Source of the DNA: Rhizobium leguminosarum
Lineage (GTDB): Bacteria; Pseudomonadota; Alphaproteobacteria; Rhizobiales; Rhizobiaceae
Assembly: GCF_017876795.1 (NCBI RefSeq)
Contig: NZ_JAGIOR010000001.1
Location: forward strand, 2,382,501 to 2,446,500
Length of the DNA: 64,000 nucleotides
Direction: 5' to 3'
Both the position numbers and the translations under genes were made by a program. Each line of letters starts with the position of its first letter. The stretch's first letter is position 1. Of this stretch, positions 17,011 to 28,517 are shown piece after piece. Below the pieces are notes generated by a model that saw only the letters and a list, made by a program, of their open reading frames with translations, was not told the DNA's origin and did no database searches.

Positions 17011-18440
17011 GCTGGCTCTGGACGACCGAAGATATGATCGCAGCGATGGCGGGGCGCCCCTTCGGCACTCTGCCCGAAGGCATCACCGGCATTTCCATCG
17101 ACAGCCGCTCGATTGCTCCAGGCGAAGCCTTCTTCGCGATCAAGGGCGACCGTGTCGACGGTCACGACTACGCATCGATGGCGATGGCGAACGGCGCCTC
17201 CCTTCTCATCGTCAGCGAGGCGAGGCTTCCCGCCATGGGTCGCCTGACAGTGCCGACGATCGTCGTGGAGGACGTGCTCGCGGCACTTGGCCGGCTCGGC
17301 CTTGCCTCGCGCGAGCGCTCCAAGGCCCGGATCATCGCGGTGACGGGATCTGTGGGAAAGACGACCACCAAGGAGATGCTGCGGCATGTGCTGTCGCCCT
17401 CCGGCAAGGTGCATGCCTCCGTCGCCTCCTTCAACAATCATTGGGGGGTGCCGCTGACGCTGGCGCGCATGCCTGAGGATACGGATTACGGTGTCTTCGA
17501 AGTCGGAATGAACCATCCCGGTGAGATCCGGCCGCTGGTAGCGATGATCCGTCCCGATGTCGCGATCGTCACGACGATCGCGCCGGCGCATCTCGGCAAT
17601 TTCAAGAACATCAAAGAAATCGCCGCCGCCAAAGCCGAGATCTTCGAGGGGCTTGAACCGAGTGGCCATGTCGTTCTCAACCGCGACAATGACCAGTTCA
17701 ATTTCCTCGACCGCACGGCGCAGTCGCTCGGTATCGAGCATATCCATTCCTTCGGCCAGCATGCCAAGGCGGAATTCCGGCTGGCGGAATTCAATGGTTC
17801 GGACGAGAATTCGACGCTGTGGCTGACGATCGGCGGCGAGACGCTGGAGGTCGCGATCGGCGCGCCGGGCCGCCATATCGCCGAAAATGCGCTCGCAGCG
17901 CTCGGCGTCGTCAGGCTCGTCGGCGCCGACATGGAAAAGGCGATCGAAGCGCTTGCGACGCTGAAGCCGGAAAAGGGCAGGGGCAAGCGCCACCGGCTTT
18001 CGATCGGCAGCGGCAGCTTCATACTGATCGACGAAAGCTACAATGCCAATCCGGCTTCGATGCGCGCGGCGATCGCACTGCTGGCGGCTTCCGAGCCGAC
18101 CGGCCGCGGACGCCGTATCGCCGTGCTCGGCGACATGCTGGAGATGGGCGAGTATGCGCAGAAGGTTCATACCGATCTCACCGTGCCGCTGCTTGCGGCC
18201 GGCATCGAACATGTCTGGCTCGCAGGAGCAGAAATGGCTGCACTCAAGGAATCGCTGCCGGAAAGCGTCCATATCGAATATCGCGAGAACACTGGCGAAT
18301 TGACGGATTACGTATTGAACTCGGTCGCACCAGGCGACGTGTTGATGGTGAAATCGTCTCTGGGCATCGGTTTCGGCAAGATCGTCGCCGCGCTCCTTGA
18401 CAAGTTCCCGCCATTTTCCGACACGCAACGCGAACTTTGA
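17007..18440 (+). CDS. murF: UDP-MurNAc-tripeptide:D-Ala-D-Ala ligase, TTG start
   Basis: A 477-residue Mur ligase that completes the cytoplasmic muropeptide by adding D-Ala-D-Ala. The P-loop is TGSVGKTTT with K118. The start is a TTG at 17007 that overlaps the murE stop (TTGA); GGAGGA at 16992-16997 supports it and no suitable ATG is nearby. Rare-codon initiation combined with overlap suggests coupled translation with murE. Confidence 0.93.
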   Translation: MSWLWTTEDMIAAMAGRPFGTLPEGITGISIDSRSIAPGEAFFAIKGDRVDGHDYASMAMANGASLLIVSEARLPAMGRLTVPTIVVEDVLAALGRLGLASRERSKARIIAVTGSVGKTTTKEMLRHVLSPSGKVHASVASFNNHWGVPLTLARMPEDTDYGVFEVGMNHPGEIRPLVAMIRPDVAIVTTIAPAHLGNFKNIKEIAAAKAEIFEGLEPSGHVVLNRDNDQFNFLDRTAQSLGIEHIHSFGQHAKAEFRLAEFNGSDENSTLWLTIGGETLEVAIGAPGRHIAENALAALGVVRLVGADMEKAIEALATLKPEKGRGKRHRLSIGSGSFILIDESYNANPASMRAAIALLAASEPTGRGRRIAVLGDMLEMGEYAQKVHTDLTVPLLAAGIEHVWLAGAEMAALKESLPESVHIEYRENTGELTDYVLNSVAPGDVLMVKSSLGIGFGKIVAALLDKFPPFSDTQREL

Positions 18441-18462
18441 TCGGGTAAACAAGGGGCCCTGA

Positions 18463-19563
18463 ATGCTGATCTGGCTTGTCGAACTGTCGGAATATTTCAA
18501 ATTTCTGAACCTGTTCAGATATATTACCTTCCGCACAGGGGCCGCTCTCTTCACCTCGGCACTGATCGTCTTCCTGTTCGGGCCGACGATCATCAATTCG
18601 TTGCGCATCCGCCAAGGCAAGGGCCAGCCGATCCGTGCCGACGGGCCGCAGACGCATTTCAAGAAGGCCGGCACGCCGACCATGGGCGGGCTGATGATCC
18701 TCGCCGGCATCGTCGGCGCGTCGCTGCTCTGGGCCGATCTTTCCAACGTCTATGTCGTCGCCACTTTGCTGGTGACGCTCGGCTTCGGCGCGATCGGCTT
18801 CTACGACGATTATCTCAAGGTCACGAAGCAGAGCCACATGGGCTTTTCCGGCAAGGCCCGCCTCGGCATCGAATTCGTCATCGCCGGCATCGCCGTCTAT
18901 TTCATGATGCGCACTGCCCTTGCCTCGGGCGTTGCCGGTTCGACCTTCGGTTCTTCGATCGCCTTTCCTTTCTTCAAGGACTTCATGATCAATATCGGCA
19001 TCATGTTCGTCGTCTTCGGCGGCTTCGTCATCGTCGGCGCCGGCAATGCCGTCAACCTGACTGACGGCCTCGACGGGCTTGCCATCGTGCCTGTCATGAT
19101 CGCCGCCGCCTCCTTCGGCGTCATCGCCTATCTCGCCGGCAACGTGGTGTTTGCGAACTACCTGCAGATCAATTTCGTGCCCGGCACCGGCGAGCTGGCC
19201 GTCGTCCTCGGCGCCGTCATCGGCGCCGGTCTCGGCTTTCTCTGGTTCAACGCGCCGCCGGCCGCCATCTTCATGGGCGATACCGGTTCGCTCGCACTCG
19301 GCGGCACGATCGGCACTGTTGCCGTCGCCACCAAGCACGAGATCGTCATGGCGATCATCGGCGGCCTGTTCGTCATGGAGACGCTCTCGGTCATCATCCA
19401 GGTCGGCTTCTTCAAGATGACCGGCCGGCGCGTCTTCCTGATGGCGCCGATCCATCATCACTTCGAGAAGAAGGGCTGGACCGAGAGCCAGGTGGTGATC
19501 CGCTTCTGGATCATCGCCGTCGGCCTTGCCATGCTCGGCCTCTCGACGCTGAAGCTGCGGTGA
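18463..19563 (+). CDS. mraY: phospho-MurNAc-pentapeptide translocase
   Basis: A 366-residue polytopic inner-membrane enzyme with about ten hydrophobic segments. It transfers phospho-MurNAc-pentapeptide to undecaprenyl phosphate, forming lipid I. Family signatures are [10 protein letters not shown], the acidic FYDDYLKV loop, [10 protein letters not shown] and MAPIHHHFE. It starts 22 bases after murF with AAGGGG upstream and is followed by murD after seven bases. Confidence 0.95.
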   Translation: MLIWLVELSEYFKFLNLFRYITFRTGAALFTSALIVFLFGPTIINSLRIRQGKGQPIRADGPQTHFKKAGTPTMGGLMILAGIVGASLLWADLSNVYVVATLLVTLGFGAIGFYDDYLKVTKQSHMGFSGKARLGIEFVIAGIAVYFMMRTALASGVAGSTFGSSIAFPFFKDFMINIGIMFVVFGGFVIVGAGNAVNLTDGLDGLAIVPVMIAAASFGVIAYLAGNVVFANYLQINFVPGTGELAVVLGAVIGAGLGFLWFNAPPAAIFMGDTGSLALGGTIGTVAVATKHEIVMAIIGGLFVMETLSVIIQVGFFKMTGRRVFLMAPIHHHFEKKGWTESQVVIRFWIIAVGLAMLGLSTLKLR

Positions 19564-19570
19564 GGCGGCG

Positions 19571-20983
19571 ATGATCCCGGTCACGACGCTCAAGGACAGG
19601 AAGGTCGCGCTCTTCGGGCTCGGCGGCTCCGGCCTTGCCACCGCCCGGGCGCTGGTCTCAGGCGGCGCCGAGGTGACCGCCTGGGACGACAATCCCGACA
19701 GTGTCGCCAAGGCTGCGGCGGAAGGCATCCGGACTGAGGACCTGCACACTATCGACTGGAGCCAGCAGGCGCTGTTCGTGCTGTCGCCCGGCGTGCCGCT
19801 TACCCATCCGAAGCCGCATTGGACCGTCGATCTTGCTCGCGCCGCCGGCGTCGATATCGTTGGCGACGTCGAACTCTTCGTGCGCGAGCGCCGCGCCCAT
19901 GCGCCCGACTGCCCGTTCATTGCCATCACAGGCACCAACGGCAAGTCGACGACGACGGCGCTGATCGCCCATATCCTGAAATCATCAGGTTACGATACGC
20001 AGCTCGGCGGCAATATCGGCACTGCGGTCTTGACCCTCGATCCGCCGAAGGCCGAGCGCTATTACGTCGTCGAATGCTCCTCCTATCAGATCGATCTGGC
20101 ACCGACGCTGAACCCGTCCGCCGGAATCTTGCTCAACCTGACGCCCGATCACCTCGATCGCCACGGCACGATGCAGCATTATGCCGATATCAAGGAGCGG
20201 CTGGTTGCCGGCAGCGATGTCGCGATCGTCGGCGTCGACGACAGCCATTCGGCGCTGATTGCCGACCGGGTCGAGCGGGCGGATGTCAAGGTAGTCCGCA
20301 TTTCGCGCCGCAGCGTGGTGGCATCAGGCATTTATGCCGAGGGCAGCAGGCTCATTCAGGCCGCCGGCGGCGCAATGCTGCCCTTCGCCGATCTCGACGG
20401 CATCCAGACGCTGCGCGGCAGCCATAATGCGCAGAACGCCGCCGCCGCTGTCGCCGCCTGCCTTGCCGTCGGAGTTTCCGCTGACGACATTCGCACCGGC
20501 CTTGCCTCGTTTCCCGGCCTCAAGCATCGCATGCAGCCTGTGGGGCAGCGTGGCCGCGTCGTTTTCGTCAATGATTCCAAAGCAACCAATGCGGATGCTG
20601 CAGCGCCGGCGCTTTCGAGCTATGATCGCATCTACTGGATCGCCGGCGGCCTGCCGAAGGCTGGCGGCATCACAACGCTCGCTCCCTATTTCCCGCGCAT
20701 CGCCAAGGCCTATCTGATCGGCGAGGCGGCGGCGGAATTCGCTGCGACACTCGGCGAAGCTGTGCCCTACGAGATCTCCGGCACGCTGGAGCGTGCGGTC
20801 GCGCACGCGGCAGCCGATGCCGAGCGCGACGAGGCCGCCGCTTCGGCCGTAATGTTATCCCCGGCTTGCGCAAGCTTCGATCAGTATAAGAATTTCGAAG
20901 TCAGGGGCGATGCCTTCGTCGGCCACGTCGCAGCGCTTGACGGAATTGCGATGCTGATCGGTTCGGCAACAGGAGAGAATTGA
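19571..20983 (+). CDS. murD: UDP-MurNAc-L-alanine:D-glutamate ligase
   Basis: A 470-residue Mur ligase that adds D-glutamate to UDP-MurNAc-L-Ala. The N-terminal Rossmann loop is FGLGGSG and the ATP P-loop is GTNGKSTTT with K125. It lies between mraY (seven-base gap) and ftsW (one-base gap) in the canonical dcw order. Length and motif spacing are normal for the family. Confidence 0.95.
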   Translation: MIPVTTLKDRKVALFGLGGSGLATARALVSGGAEVTAWDDNPDSVAKAAAEGIRTEDLHTIDWSQQALFVLSPGVPLTHPKPHWTVDLARAAGVDIVGDVELFVRERRAHAPDCPFIAITGTNGKSTTTALIAHILKSSGYDTQLGGNIGTAVLTLDPPKAERYYVVECSSYQIDLAPTLNPSAGILLNLTPDHLDRHGTMQHYADIKERLVAGSDVAIVGVDDSHSALIADRVERADVKVVRISRRSVVASGIYAEGSRLIQAAGGAMLPFADLDGIQTLRGSHNAQNAAAAVAACLAVGVSADDIRTGLASFPGLKHRMQPVGQRGRVVFVNDSKATNADAAAPALSSYDRIYWIAGGLPKAGGITTLAPYFPRIAKAYLIGEAAAEFAATLGEAVPYEISGTLERAVAHAAADAERDEAAASAVMLSPACASFDQYKNFEVRGDAFVGHVAALDGIAMLIGSATGEN

Positions 20984-20984
20984 C

Positions 20985-22139
20985 ATGGTAAGCCGCGCGG
21001 AACGTGGGCCTCTGGCCGATTGGTTCTGGACCATCGACCGCTTCTTCCTGGCGATGTTCATCTTCCTGATGGGCATCGGTTTCATGCTGTCGTTCGCGGC
21101 GTCTCCGGCTGTTGCCGAGCGTATCGGGCTCGAGCCCTTCCACTTCGTCAAACGCCATGCAGCCTTCATTATCCCTTCGATCACCGTCATGCTCGGGCTG
21201 TCGTTCCTGACGCCACGGCAAGTGCGGCGAACGGCGATCCTGCTGCTGATCATCTCGATCGCCATGATGGTGCTGGTGCTATTCGTCGGGCAGGAGGTCA
21301 AGGGCGGCAGGCGCTGGATCTGGATCGCCGGCCTTTCCATCCAGCCGTCGGAATTCATGAAGCCAGCCTTCGTCGTGGTTTGCGCCTGGCTGTTTGCCGA
21401 ACATGCGCGCCAGCCTGAAATTCCCGGCAATCTCTTCGCCATTATCGTGTTTGCCATCGTCGCCGCCCTGCTCGTCGCGCAGCCTGACCTCGGCCAGACC
21501 ATCCTGACGACGGCCGTCTGGGGCGGGATGTTCTTCATGGCCGGCATGCCATGGATATGGATCATGCTGCTCGGCATCGGCGGCGTCGGCGGCCTTCTCA
21601 GCGCCTATTACGTCTTCCCGCACGTTGCGCTGCGAATAGACAAGTTCATGACTGGCGAGGGCGATACGTTCCAGATCGACACTGCGCGCGAGGCGATCAT
21701 CCGCGGCAGCTGGTTCGGCCAGGGACCAGGCGAGGGTATCGTCAAACGGATCATCCCGGATGCGCATACCGATTTCATCTTCTCGGTTGCGGCCGAGGAA
21801 TTCGGCATCGTCTTCTGCATAGCGCTGGTTGCGCTGTTCACGGTGCTGGTGCTGCGCGGCCTCTCGCATGCCTATCGCGAGCGCAACGACTTCAACCGCT
21901 TCGCCGTTGCCGGCCTGGTGCTGCAGATGGGCATCCAGTCGATCATCAATATCGGCGTCAACCTCGAGCTGTTGCCGGCAAAGGGCATGACGCTGCCGCT
22001 GATTTCCTATGGCGGCTCGTCCATGGTGGCGATTTGCGTCACCGCCGGCTTCATTCTGGCGCTGACGCGCCATCGACCGGAAAAACGCGCGCAGGATCGG
22101 AGCCTTTTCCGCGTCCCGCACGGCATGCCGGCGGAGTAA
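20985..22139 (+). CDS. ftsW: septal peptidoglycan glycosyltransferase FtsW
   Basis: A 384-residue SEDS-family membrane protein with about ten transmembrane segments. SEDS proteins polymerise lipid II and pair with a class B PBP, here FtsI. Typical signatures include GGRRWI..GLSIQPSEFMKPA in the first half and the C-terminal GMTLPLISYGGSS motif. AGGAGAG precedes the ATG at 20985, one base after murD. Confidence 0.95.
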   Translation: MVSRAERGPLADWFWTIDRFFLAMFIFLMGIGFMLSFAASPAVAERIGLEPFHFVKRHAAFIIPSITVMLGLSFLTPRQVRRTAILLLIISIAMMVLVLFVGQEVKGGRRWIWIAGLSIQPSEFMKPAFVVVCAWLFAEHARQPEIPGNLFAIIVFAIVAALLVAQPDLGQTILTTAVWGGMFFMAGMPWIWIMLLGIGGVGGLLSAYYVFPHVALRIDKFMTGEGDTFQIDTAREAIIRGSWFGQGPGEGIVKRIIPDAHTDFIFSVAAEEFGIVFCIALVALFTVLVLRGLSHAYRERNDFNRFAVAGLVLQMGIQSIINIGVNLELLPAKGMTLPLISYGGSSMVAICVTAGFILALTRHRPEKRAQDRSLFRVPHGMPAE

Positions 22140-22145
22140 TAGGTG

Positions 22146-23270
22146 ATGAGCAAAGGTATCGTGCTGCTTGCCGCCGGGGGCACCGGCGGCCATGTGTTCC
22201 CGGCGGAGGCGCTGGCCTTCAGGCTGAAGGAGCGCGGCTACGCGGTGCATCTCGTCACTGACAGCCGAGCCGAGCGTTATGCCGGCAAGTTCCCGGCAGA
22301 GGAGATCCATATCGTGCCGTCGGCGACGATCGGCTCGAAGAACCCGGTTGCCGTCGCACGCTCACTGTGGACGCTCTGGAGCGGTATGCGGGCGGCAAAG
22401 AAGCTGATCCAGCGGCTGAAGCCGGTTATCGTCGTCGGTTTCGGCGGTTATCCGACAGTGCCGCCGCTGCTCGCCGCCACCCGGCTCGGTGTGCCGTCGA
22501 TGATCCACGAGCAGAACGCCGTGATGGGCCGGGCCAACAAGGCTTTAGCGACCCGCGTGCAGGGTATCGCCGGCGGTTTCCTGCCGGAGGGCGGCGGTGC
22601 CTTCCCGGACAAGACGGTGACGACCGGCAATCCCGTCCGCCCGGCGATCATCGCAGCCGCCGAGGCGCCTTACACGCCTTCGCATCCCGGCGAAGCCTTC
22701 AACCTTGTCGTTTTCGGCGGCAGCCAGGGTGCGCAATATTTCTCCAAGGCGCTGCCGACGGCGATCAGCCTGCTCGACGACGCGCTTCGCGTGCGCCTGC
22801 GCATCACCCAGCAAGTGCGTCCCGAGGATATGGAAATGGTCGGCGGCTGCGTCGCCAAGCTGGAGATGGGCGCCGATATCGCCCCCTTCTTCACCGACAT
22901 GGCCGAGAGGCTGGCAAGGGCGCATCTCGTTATCTGCCGTTCGGGCGCCTCGACGGTTTCGGAAATCTCCGTCATCGGCCGGCCGGCCGTGCTGGTGCCT
23001 TACCCGCACGCTCTCGATCACGACCAGGCGGCGAACGCGGCAGCACTGGCTGCGACCGGCGGGGCCAAGGTAATTGCCCAGTCGGAGCTTTCGCCGGAGA
23101 AGATCGCGGCGATCCTGACAGCTGTGATGAACGATCCGGAAAAGCTTTCGCACATGGCAGCGGCGGCCAAACTAGCCGGGAAACCCGATGCCGCGAACTT
23201 GCTTGCCGACATGGTTGAGGCTATTGCCGCCGGACGGACAATTGCGGAATTCAAGAGGACACGCGCATGA
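22146..23270 (+). CDS. murG: UDP-GlcNAc:lipid I N-acetylglucosaminyltransferase
   Basis: A 374-residue peripheral GT28 enzyme that turns lipid I into lipid II on the inner face of the membrane. The N-terminal [13 protein letters not shown] loop, the central GGSQGA block and [11 protein letters not shown] near the donor site are visible. A GTG directly before the ATG at 22146 is an alternative start. The stop overlaps the murC start by four bases (ATGA). Confidence 0.95.
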   Translation: MSKGIVLLAAGGTGGHVFPAEALAFRLKERGYAVHLVTDSRAERYAGKFPAEEIHIVPSATIGSKNPVAVARSLWTLWSGMRAAKKLIQRLKPVIVVGFGGYPTVPPLLAATRLGVPSMIHEQNAVMGRANKALATRVQGIAGGFLPEGGGAFPDKTVTTGNPVRPAIIAAAEAPYTPSHPGEAFNLVVFGGSQGAQYFSKALPTAISLLDDALRVRLRITQQVRPEDMEMVGGCVAKLEMGADIAPFFTDMAERLARAHLVICRSGASTVSEISVIGRPAVLVPYPHALDHDQAANAAALAATGGAKVIAQSELSPEKIAAILTAVMNDPEKLSHMAAAAKLAGKPDAANLLADMVEAIAAGRTIAEFKRTRA

Positions 23271-24682
23271 AACTGCCGAAGGCGATTGGTCTCGTTCATT
23301 TCATCGGCATCGGCGGCATCGGCATGAGCGGCATTGCCGAGGTGCTGCACAACCTCGGACACAAGGTGCAGGGATCGGACCAGGCCGACAGTGCCAATGT
23401 CCAGCGCCTGCGCGACAAGGGCATTGAGGTGTTCGTCGGCCACCGGGCCGAAAACCTGGGTGATGCCGAAGTCGTCGTCGTCTCGACGGCGATCAAAAAG
23501 AGCAATCCGGAACTCATCGCCGCGCGCGAAAAGCTGCTGCCGGTGGTGCGCCGCGCCGAAATGCTTGCCGAGCTGATGCGCTTCCGCAATGCGATCGCCA
23601 TCGGTGGGACGCATGGCAAGACGACGACCACTTCGCTGGTCGCGACGCTGCTCGAAGCCGGCGGGCTCGACCCGACCGTGATCAACGGCGGCATCATCAA
23701 CGCCTACGGCACCAATGCCCGCATGGGGGAGGGCGAATGGATGGTGGTCGAGGCCGACGAATCGGACGGTACCTTCCTGAAGCTTCCTGCCGATGTCGCC
23801 GTCATCACCAATATCGATCCGGAACATCTCGACCATTACGGCAATTTCGATGCCGTGCGCGCCGCCTTCCGGCAGTTCGTCGAGAACGTGCCATTCTACG
23901 GCTTCGGCGTCATGTGCCTCGACCATCCCGAGGTGCAGTCGCTGGTCGGCCGCATCGAGGATCGCAAGATCATCACCTATGGCGAGAACCCGCAGGCCGA
24001 CGTGCGCTTCACGAATGTGCGCATCGATGGCACGCGGTCGATCTTCGACGTCGAAATCCGCCGCCGCCGCACCGGCCAGGTGATCGAGCTCAAGGGGCTG
24101 GTCATGCCGATGCCCGGGCGGCATAATATTTCCAACGCGACGGCGGCGATCGCCGTGGCCAACCGGCTCGGCATATCGAGCGCCGATATCGCCAAGGGGC
24201 TTGCTTCCTTCGGCGGTGTCAAGCGGCGTTTCACGCTGACCGGCGAATGGAACGGGGTGCAGGTCTTCGACGACTACGGCCACCATCCCGTCGAGATCAA
24301 GGCGGTGCTGCGCGCTGCCCGCGAATCCTGCAAGGGGCGGGTGATCGCGGTCCACCAGCCGCACCGCTATAGCCGCCTTGCGAGCCTATTCGAGGAATTC
24401 GCCGCCTGCTTCAACGATGCCGACAGCATTTTCCTCGCGCCGGTCTATGCAGCGGGCGAAGATCCGATCGCGGGTATCGATTCCGTTTCGCTGGTCTCGC
24501 GGATAAAATCCGGCGGCCATCGCGACGCCCGGTTTCTCACCTCGGCGGAGCTTCTGCCGCAGATGGTTGCGGAGGTTGCAAAGCCTGGCGATTTCGTGGT
24601 TCTGTTGGGGGCTGGCAGCATCACATCCTGGGCGGCGGCGCTGCCCAAGCAACTGGAAGGCCTATCGGGAAAGTCCGTATGA
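23267..24682 (+). CDS. murC: UDP-N-acetylmuramate:L-alanine ligase
   Basis: A 471-residue Mur ligase that adds L-alanine to UDP-MurNAc. The nucleotide-sugar loop [12 protein letters not shown] is at residues 11-22, and the ATP P-loop [10 protein letters not shown] contains K118. It overlaps both murG and murB by four bases (ATGA at 23267 and 24679), so the three proteins are translated as a coupled unit. Confidence 0.96.
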   Translation: MKLPKAIGLVHFIGIGGIGMSGIAEVLHNLGHKVQGSDQADSANVQRLRDKGIEVFVGHRAENLGDAEVVVVSTAIKKSNPELIAAREKLLPVVRRAEMLAELMRFRNAIAIGGTHGKTTTTSLVATLLEAGGLDPTVINGGIINAYGTNARMGEGEWMVVEADESDGTFLKLPADVAVITNIDPEHLDHYGNFDAVRAAFRQFVENVPFYGFGVMCLDHPEVQSLVGRIEDRKIITYGENPQADVRFTNVRIDGTRSIFDVEIRRRRTGQVIELKGLVMPMPGRHNISNATAAIAVANRLGISSADIAKGLASFGGVKRRFTLTGEWNGVQVFDDYGHHPVEIKAVLRAARESCKGRVIAVHQPHRYSRLASLFEEFAACFNDADSIFLAPVYAAGEDPIAGIDSVSLVSRIKSGGHRDARFLTSAELLPQMVAEVAKPGDFVVLLGAGSITSWAAALPKQLEGLSGKSV

Positions 24683-25653
24683 AACAGGTGAATGGGGAAA
24701 AGCTTCTCTCGTCTCTCGGAGACGGTGTAAAGGATATCCGCGGGCGCATCACGCCGGATGCCCCCATGGACCGCGTCACCTGGTTCAGGGCAGGCGGCCT
24801 GGCGGAGCTGATGTTCCAGCCGCATGACATCGACGATCTCGTCGCCTTCCTGAAGATACTGCCGGAAGAGGTGCCGCTGACGGTGATCGGCGTCGGCTCC
24901 AACATCCTGGTGCGTGACGGCGGCATTCCCGGCGTCGTGCTGCGTCTGTCCGCCAAGGGGTTCGGCTTTGTCGAGCTTGCCGGCGAAAACCGCATTCTTG
25001 CCGGCACCATCTGCCCCGATAAACATGTGGCCGCGATGGCGATGGATAACGGTATCGGTGGCTTTCATTTCTTCTACGGTATTCCAGGCAGCATCGGCGG
25101 CGCGGCGCGCATGAACGCCGGGGCAAACGGCGTGGAGACGCGCGAGCGGCTGATCGAGGTCAACGCAGTCGACCGCAAGGGCAATAAGCATGTGCTTTCC
25201 AATGCCGAAATGGGCTATTCCTACCGGTATTCCGCAGCACCCGCCGACCTAATCTTCACCTCGGTGCTGTTCGAAGGCTATCCGGAAGAGCGCGCGCAGA
25301 TCCGCGCCGAGATGGACGCCGTGCGCAATCACCGCGAGACGGTGCAGCCGGTTCGCGAAAAGACCGGCGGCTCGACCTTCAAGAACCCAGCGGGCCATTC
25401 GGCCTGGAAACTGGTCGACGAGGCAGGCTGCCGCGGCCTCGTCATCGGCGGAGCGCAGATGTCGTCGCTTCACTGCAACTTCATGATCAACATGGGGCAG
25501 GCGACCGGCTACGATCTTGAATATCTCGGCGAACAGGTGCGCCGCGAGGTCTTCGAGAAAGAGGGCATCAAGCTCGAATGGGAAATCAAGCGAATCGGTG
25601 TCTTCATGCCCGGCCGCGAAGTGCGCCCGTTCCACGGCGTCACCAGCGAATAA
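24679..25653 (+). CDS. murB: UDP-N-acetylenolpyruvoylglucosamine reductase
   Basis: A 324-residue FAD enzyme that reduces UDP-GlcNAc-enolpyruvate to UDP-MurNAc with NADPH. The FAD-binding block [12 protein letters not shown] is at residues 71-82. The proton-donor serine is S232 in GGSTFKNP, and YRYS precedes it. It ends only three bases before the stop of the convergent epimerase gene. This is where the division cluster is interrupted; ddl follows only at 28788. Confidence 0.95.
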   Translation: MKQVNGEKLLSSLGDGVKDIRGRITPDAPMDRVTWFRAGGLAELMFQPHDIDDLVAFLKILPEEVPLTVIGVGSNILVRDGGIPGVVLRLSAKGFGFVELAGENRILAGTICPDKHVAAMAMDNGIGGFHFFYGIPGSIGGAARMNAGANGVETRERLIEVNAVDRKGNKHVLSNAEMGYSYRYSAAPADLIFTSVLFEGYPEERAQIRAEMDAVRNHRETVQPVREKTGGSTFKNPAGHSAWKLVDEAGCRGLVIGGAQMSSLHCNFMINMGQATGYDLEYLGEQVRREVFEKEGIKLEWEIKRIGVFMPGREVRPFHGVTSE

Positions 25654-25656
25654 TTC

Positions 25657-26586
25657 TTACTTCACAGCGAGCTTCAGACCTTCGCGTGGCGTGACGATGG
25701 GTGACCAGCCGAGCACGTCGTGGGCGTGGGATATGTCGACCTGCAGGGAACCGCAAAGACGCTGGTAGACGGCGTCTTTTCCGGTCAATCGCGCGCCCAG
25801 TTGCAACAGAGCGGGAGGGAAGGGAAGCAGCATTGGTTTGACACCCAGCCCTGCGGCAATCCCCTCGATGAGCCCGGGCGTTGAGAGATCTTCTCCGTCG
25901 CCTGCGAGAAAGGTCTGGCCGGCAGCGCCCTGATGCGTCATGGCCGTGATGATCAGATCGACGAGATTTGGAAGCGCGACCAGCGTCCGGTGGTTCTTCA
26001 GTGACGCGAAGGGGAGCGGTATCTTCTTCCTGACAAGTCCGACGAGCAGGGCGAAGTTGCCCCTGGCGCCGGGCCCATAGACGAGCGGCGGTCGAATGAC
26101 GACGACTTCGATGCCGGTTCGGGCGGAGATTTCATGCAGCCCGATTTCGCTTTCCAGCTTCGAAACACCATAGGGATCGAGCGGCATTGGCCTGTCGTCG
26201 TGGCGGAAGGGCCGGTCGTTCTCTTCACCATTGACTTTGATGCTGCTGATGAAAACGAGCCTTTTTATCCCGGCACGTGCAGCCTGTTCGGCGAGATTCA
26301 GCGTGGCGACGGTGTTGATCCGGCGGAATTCCGTCAGTGGATCGGCTGCGCGGTCATTCATGATATGCACGCGGGCGGCGAGATGGACGACGACATCAAC
26401 ACCATGGAGAGCGGCCGTCCAGTCAGTTTCGCTGGATATCTCGATGGGGAAATGCCGCACATCTGCCGGAAAGCTGGCGGCTGAAGATCGCGTGGTTACC
26501 TGAAGCTGGCATAGCCGCTCTCTATGCAGTCTTTGGACGAGAGGCCCACCGACAAAGCCGGCTGCGCCGGTAATGAGGCATCGCAT
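25657..26586 (-). CDS. NAD-dependent epimerase/dehydratase (nucleotide-sugar SDR)
   Basis: A 309-residue extended short-chain dehydrogenase. The Rossmann loop is G7-A-A-G-F-V-G13 and the catalytic pair is Y139-x3-K143. Proteins of this shape epimerise, reduce or dehydrate UDP- or TDP-sugars for surface polysaccharides; similar reductases act in N-acetylquinovosamine synthesis in rhizobial O-antigen, but the sequence does not settle the reaction. It is on the strand opposite to the mur genes and lies between murB and ddl, where it does not belong functionally. It may be part of an inserted segment (inference). Confidence 0.78.
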   Translation of the reverse strand: MRCLITGAAGFVGGPLVQRLHRERLCQLQVTTRSSAASFPADVRHFPIEISSETDWTAALHGVDVVVHLAARVHIMNDRAADPLTEFRRINTVATLNLAEQAARAGIKRLVFISSIKVNGEENDRPFRHDDRPMPLDPYGVSKLESEIGLHEISARTGIEVVVIRPPLVYGPGARGNFALLVGLVRKKIPLPFASLKNHRTLVALPNLVDLIITAMTHQGAAGQTFLAGDGEDLSTPGLIEGIAAGLGVKPMLLPFPPALLQLGARLTGKDAVYQRLCGSLQVDISHAHDVLGWSPIVTPREGLKLAVK

Positions 26587-26643
26587 GATCTGTTCCCCGT
26601 TTACCTTGAGTGCTCCGGTTAGCCGGAAGTGTCGACCGCATCA

Positions 26644-26676
26644 ATAAAAAAGCCGCGACGCTGGCCGTCGCGGCTT
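26644..26676 (-). terminator. intrinsic terminator of the MFS gene
   Basis: A perfect 10-base stem, AGCCGCGACG (26651-26660) with CGTCGCGGCT (26666-26675) and loop CTGGC, is followed on the minus strand by TTTTTTATT. It lies just after the MFS stop and before the epimerase gene on the same strand, so the two are probably transcribed separately. Confidence 0.85.
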
Positions 26677-26699
26677 GCTGTTCATCTGCAGTTCGAGGT

Positions 26700-28010
26700 T
26701 CAGACCTCTTCGCGGCCCGACAGCCGGATGCAGACCAGCGAGATCACAGCCGAGGCGGCGAGGTAGTAGCCGACATAGTCCAGGCTGTAGTGGGTGGCGA
26801 GCCAGGTGGCGATATAAGGGGCGAGCGAGGCGCCGAAAATGCCGCCGAGGTTGAAGGTCATCGAGGCGCCGGTATAGCGGATCATGGTCGGGAAAGGGGC
26901 GGCAAGGGCAGCGCCGATCGGACCGTAGGTGAAGCCCATCAAAGCGAGGCCGATGATCGAGCAGAGGAAGGCGCCGGGCAGGCCGCTGGTCAACAGCGTC
27001 GCGTAGAAGAAGCCGAAGATCGCGATGGCAATCGTCGTCAGCGTCAGAATGATGCGGCGCGAATAGCGATCGGAGAGCCAGCCGGATAGCGGGATGGTCA
27101 GGCCGAAAAAGATGACGCCGACAAGTTGGACGACCAGGAACTGCTCGCGGGAGTAACCGAGCCCGCCCTTTTCCAAAGGTGTCGTGCCCCAGGAGAGCGT
27201 GAACACCGTCATCAGGTAGAACAGTACGAAGGTGGCGACCGCGATGAAGGTGCCGAGGATCAGGCTGCGCAGATGACCGCGGAAGACGACCTTGATCGGC
27301 ACAGCGACGCGTTCGTGCTTTTCGACGGCTTTGCGGAATTCCGGCGTTTCGGCGATCTTCAGGCGGACATAGAGGCCAACGGCGACCAGCGCGAGGCTGG
27401 CAATAAAGGGGATGCGCCAGCCATAGTCGAGAAAATCCTCGTTGCTCATCGTTTCCGCCAGGATGAGGAAGAAGCCGGAGGAAAGGATGAAGCCGATCGG
27501 GGCGCCGAGCTGCGGGAACATGGCGTACCAGCTGCGCTTGCCGGGAGGAGCGTTTTCGGTGGCGAGCAGGACGGCGCCGCCCCATTCGCCGCCGAGGCCG
27601 AGGCCCTGGCCGAAGCGGCAAAGCGCCAGCAACAAGGGTGCCGCTATGCCGATCGAATCATAGCCCGGCAGCATGCCGATCAGAACGGTGGAAAGCCCCA
27701 TTGTCATCAGCGCAGCAACGAGTGTCGCCTTGCGGCCGATGCGGTCGCCGAAATGGCCGAAAATTACGGCGCCGATGGGGCGGGCGAAAAAGGCGATTGA
27801 GAAGGTGACGAGCGACTGCAACGTTGCGGCGCTCGAATCGCTTGCCGGGAAGAAGAGATGCGGGAAGACGAGGACGGCTGCCGTCGCGTAGACGTAGAAG
27901 TCGAAGAATTCGATCGTGGTGCCGACGAGGCTGGCGATGAGAACGCGTGCCGGGGAATTGACTTGCGCGCTCGAGGCAGGGGTCGGCGATGCGGAGATCG
28001 CGTCTGTCAT
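26700..28010 (-). CDS. MFS transporter, metabolite:H+ symporter (MHS) type
   Basis: A 436-residue protein with twelve hydrophobic segments. GTTIEFFDFYVYATAA in segment 1, GHFGDRIGRK between segments 2 and 3, and GEWGGAVLLATENAP after segment 4 are marks of the MHS family (ProP, ShiA, KgtP relatives). It imports an organic acid, osmolyte or similar compound with protons; the substrate is not predictable. The ATG at 28010 has GGA six bases upstream; an ATG at 28016 adds two residues. A strong terminator follows. It belongs to the segment that splits the dcw cluster. Confidence 0.85.
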   Translation of the reverse strand: MTDAISASPTPASSAQVNSPARVLIASLVGTTIEFFDFYVYATAAVLVFPHLFFPASDSSAATLQSLVTFSIAFFARPIGAVIFGHFGDRIGRKATLVAALMTMGLSTVLIGMLPGYDSIGIAAPLLLALCRFGQGLGLGGEWGGAVLLATENAPPGKRSWYAMFPQLGAPIGFILSSGFFLILAETMSNEDFLDYGWRIPFIASLALVAVGLYVRLKIAETPEFRKAVEKHERVAVPIKVVFRGHLRSLILGTFIAVATFVLFYLMTVFTLSWGTTPLEKGGLGYSREQFLVVQLVGVIFFGLTIPLSGWLSDRYSRRIILTLTTIAIAIFGFFYATLLTSGLPGAFLCSIIGLALMGFTYGPIGAALAAPFPTMIRYTGASMTFNLGGIFGASLAPYIATWLATHYSLDYVGYYLAASAVISLVCIRLSGREEV

Positions 28011-28228
28011 TTTCATTCCAATCAGTATTTCTATGAAACGCCTTGGGATACCGGCGGGTCTTAACGCAATTTCTGCTCTGAGAAAACGTCTCCTCGCGTT
28101 GCACGTATCGCATCTCGAACCTGCGGTTTCTTGCGTGAAGCTTGCCGCAGCATGTCCCGCCGGCTTGACCGGACTCAAATTGTGGCGGATTCACTATGAA
28201 CTCTCTGGTTGAGTATTAGGAGGCGTGC

Positions 28229-28492
28229 ATGCAAAAGAGTCTTGTTGCCGAGTCGACCAGCAGCCGGGTGCCGGCGGGCTTCGCGCCGCTTGCCATCGGC
28301 CTCGGACTGACGCTGATCCATCTCGTTTCTATCCCCGTGACAAATACCTCGGTCAATCCGGCGCGTTCCACCGGCCAGGCGTTTTTCGTCGGCGGTTGGG
28401 CATTGCAGCAGCTCTGGCTGTTCTGGATTGCACCGCTTGCGGGTGGGGCGCTCTGCGGGCTCGTGTGGAAGTTCCTCGACGACGCCGACTGA
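28229..28492 (+). pseudogene. aqpZ: aquaporin Z with large internal deletion
   Basis: The 87-residue frame begins like an AqpZ N-terminus (MQKSLVAE) and jumps at residue 9 straight into the C-terminal part: AGFAPLAIG, the last two membrane segments and the second pore motif N43-P-A-R46. AqpZ is normally about 230 residues, so about 140, including the first NPA motif, are missing. The reading frame, the GGAGG ribosome site and a downstream terminator are intact. A working water channel is not expected. It could be an in-frame deletion remnant or, less likely, a retained mini-protein. Confidence 0.85.
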
Positions 28493-28517
28493 CTATAGGA
28501 TCCAGAGTTATCTTATT

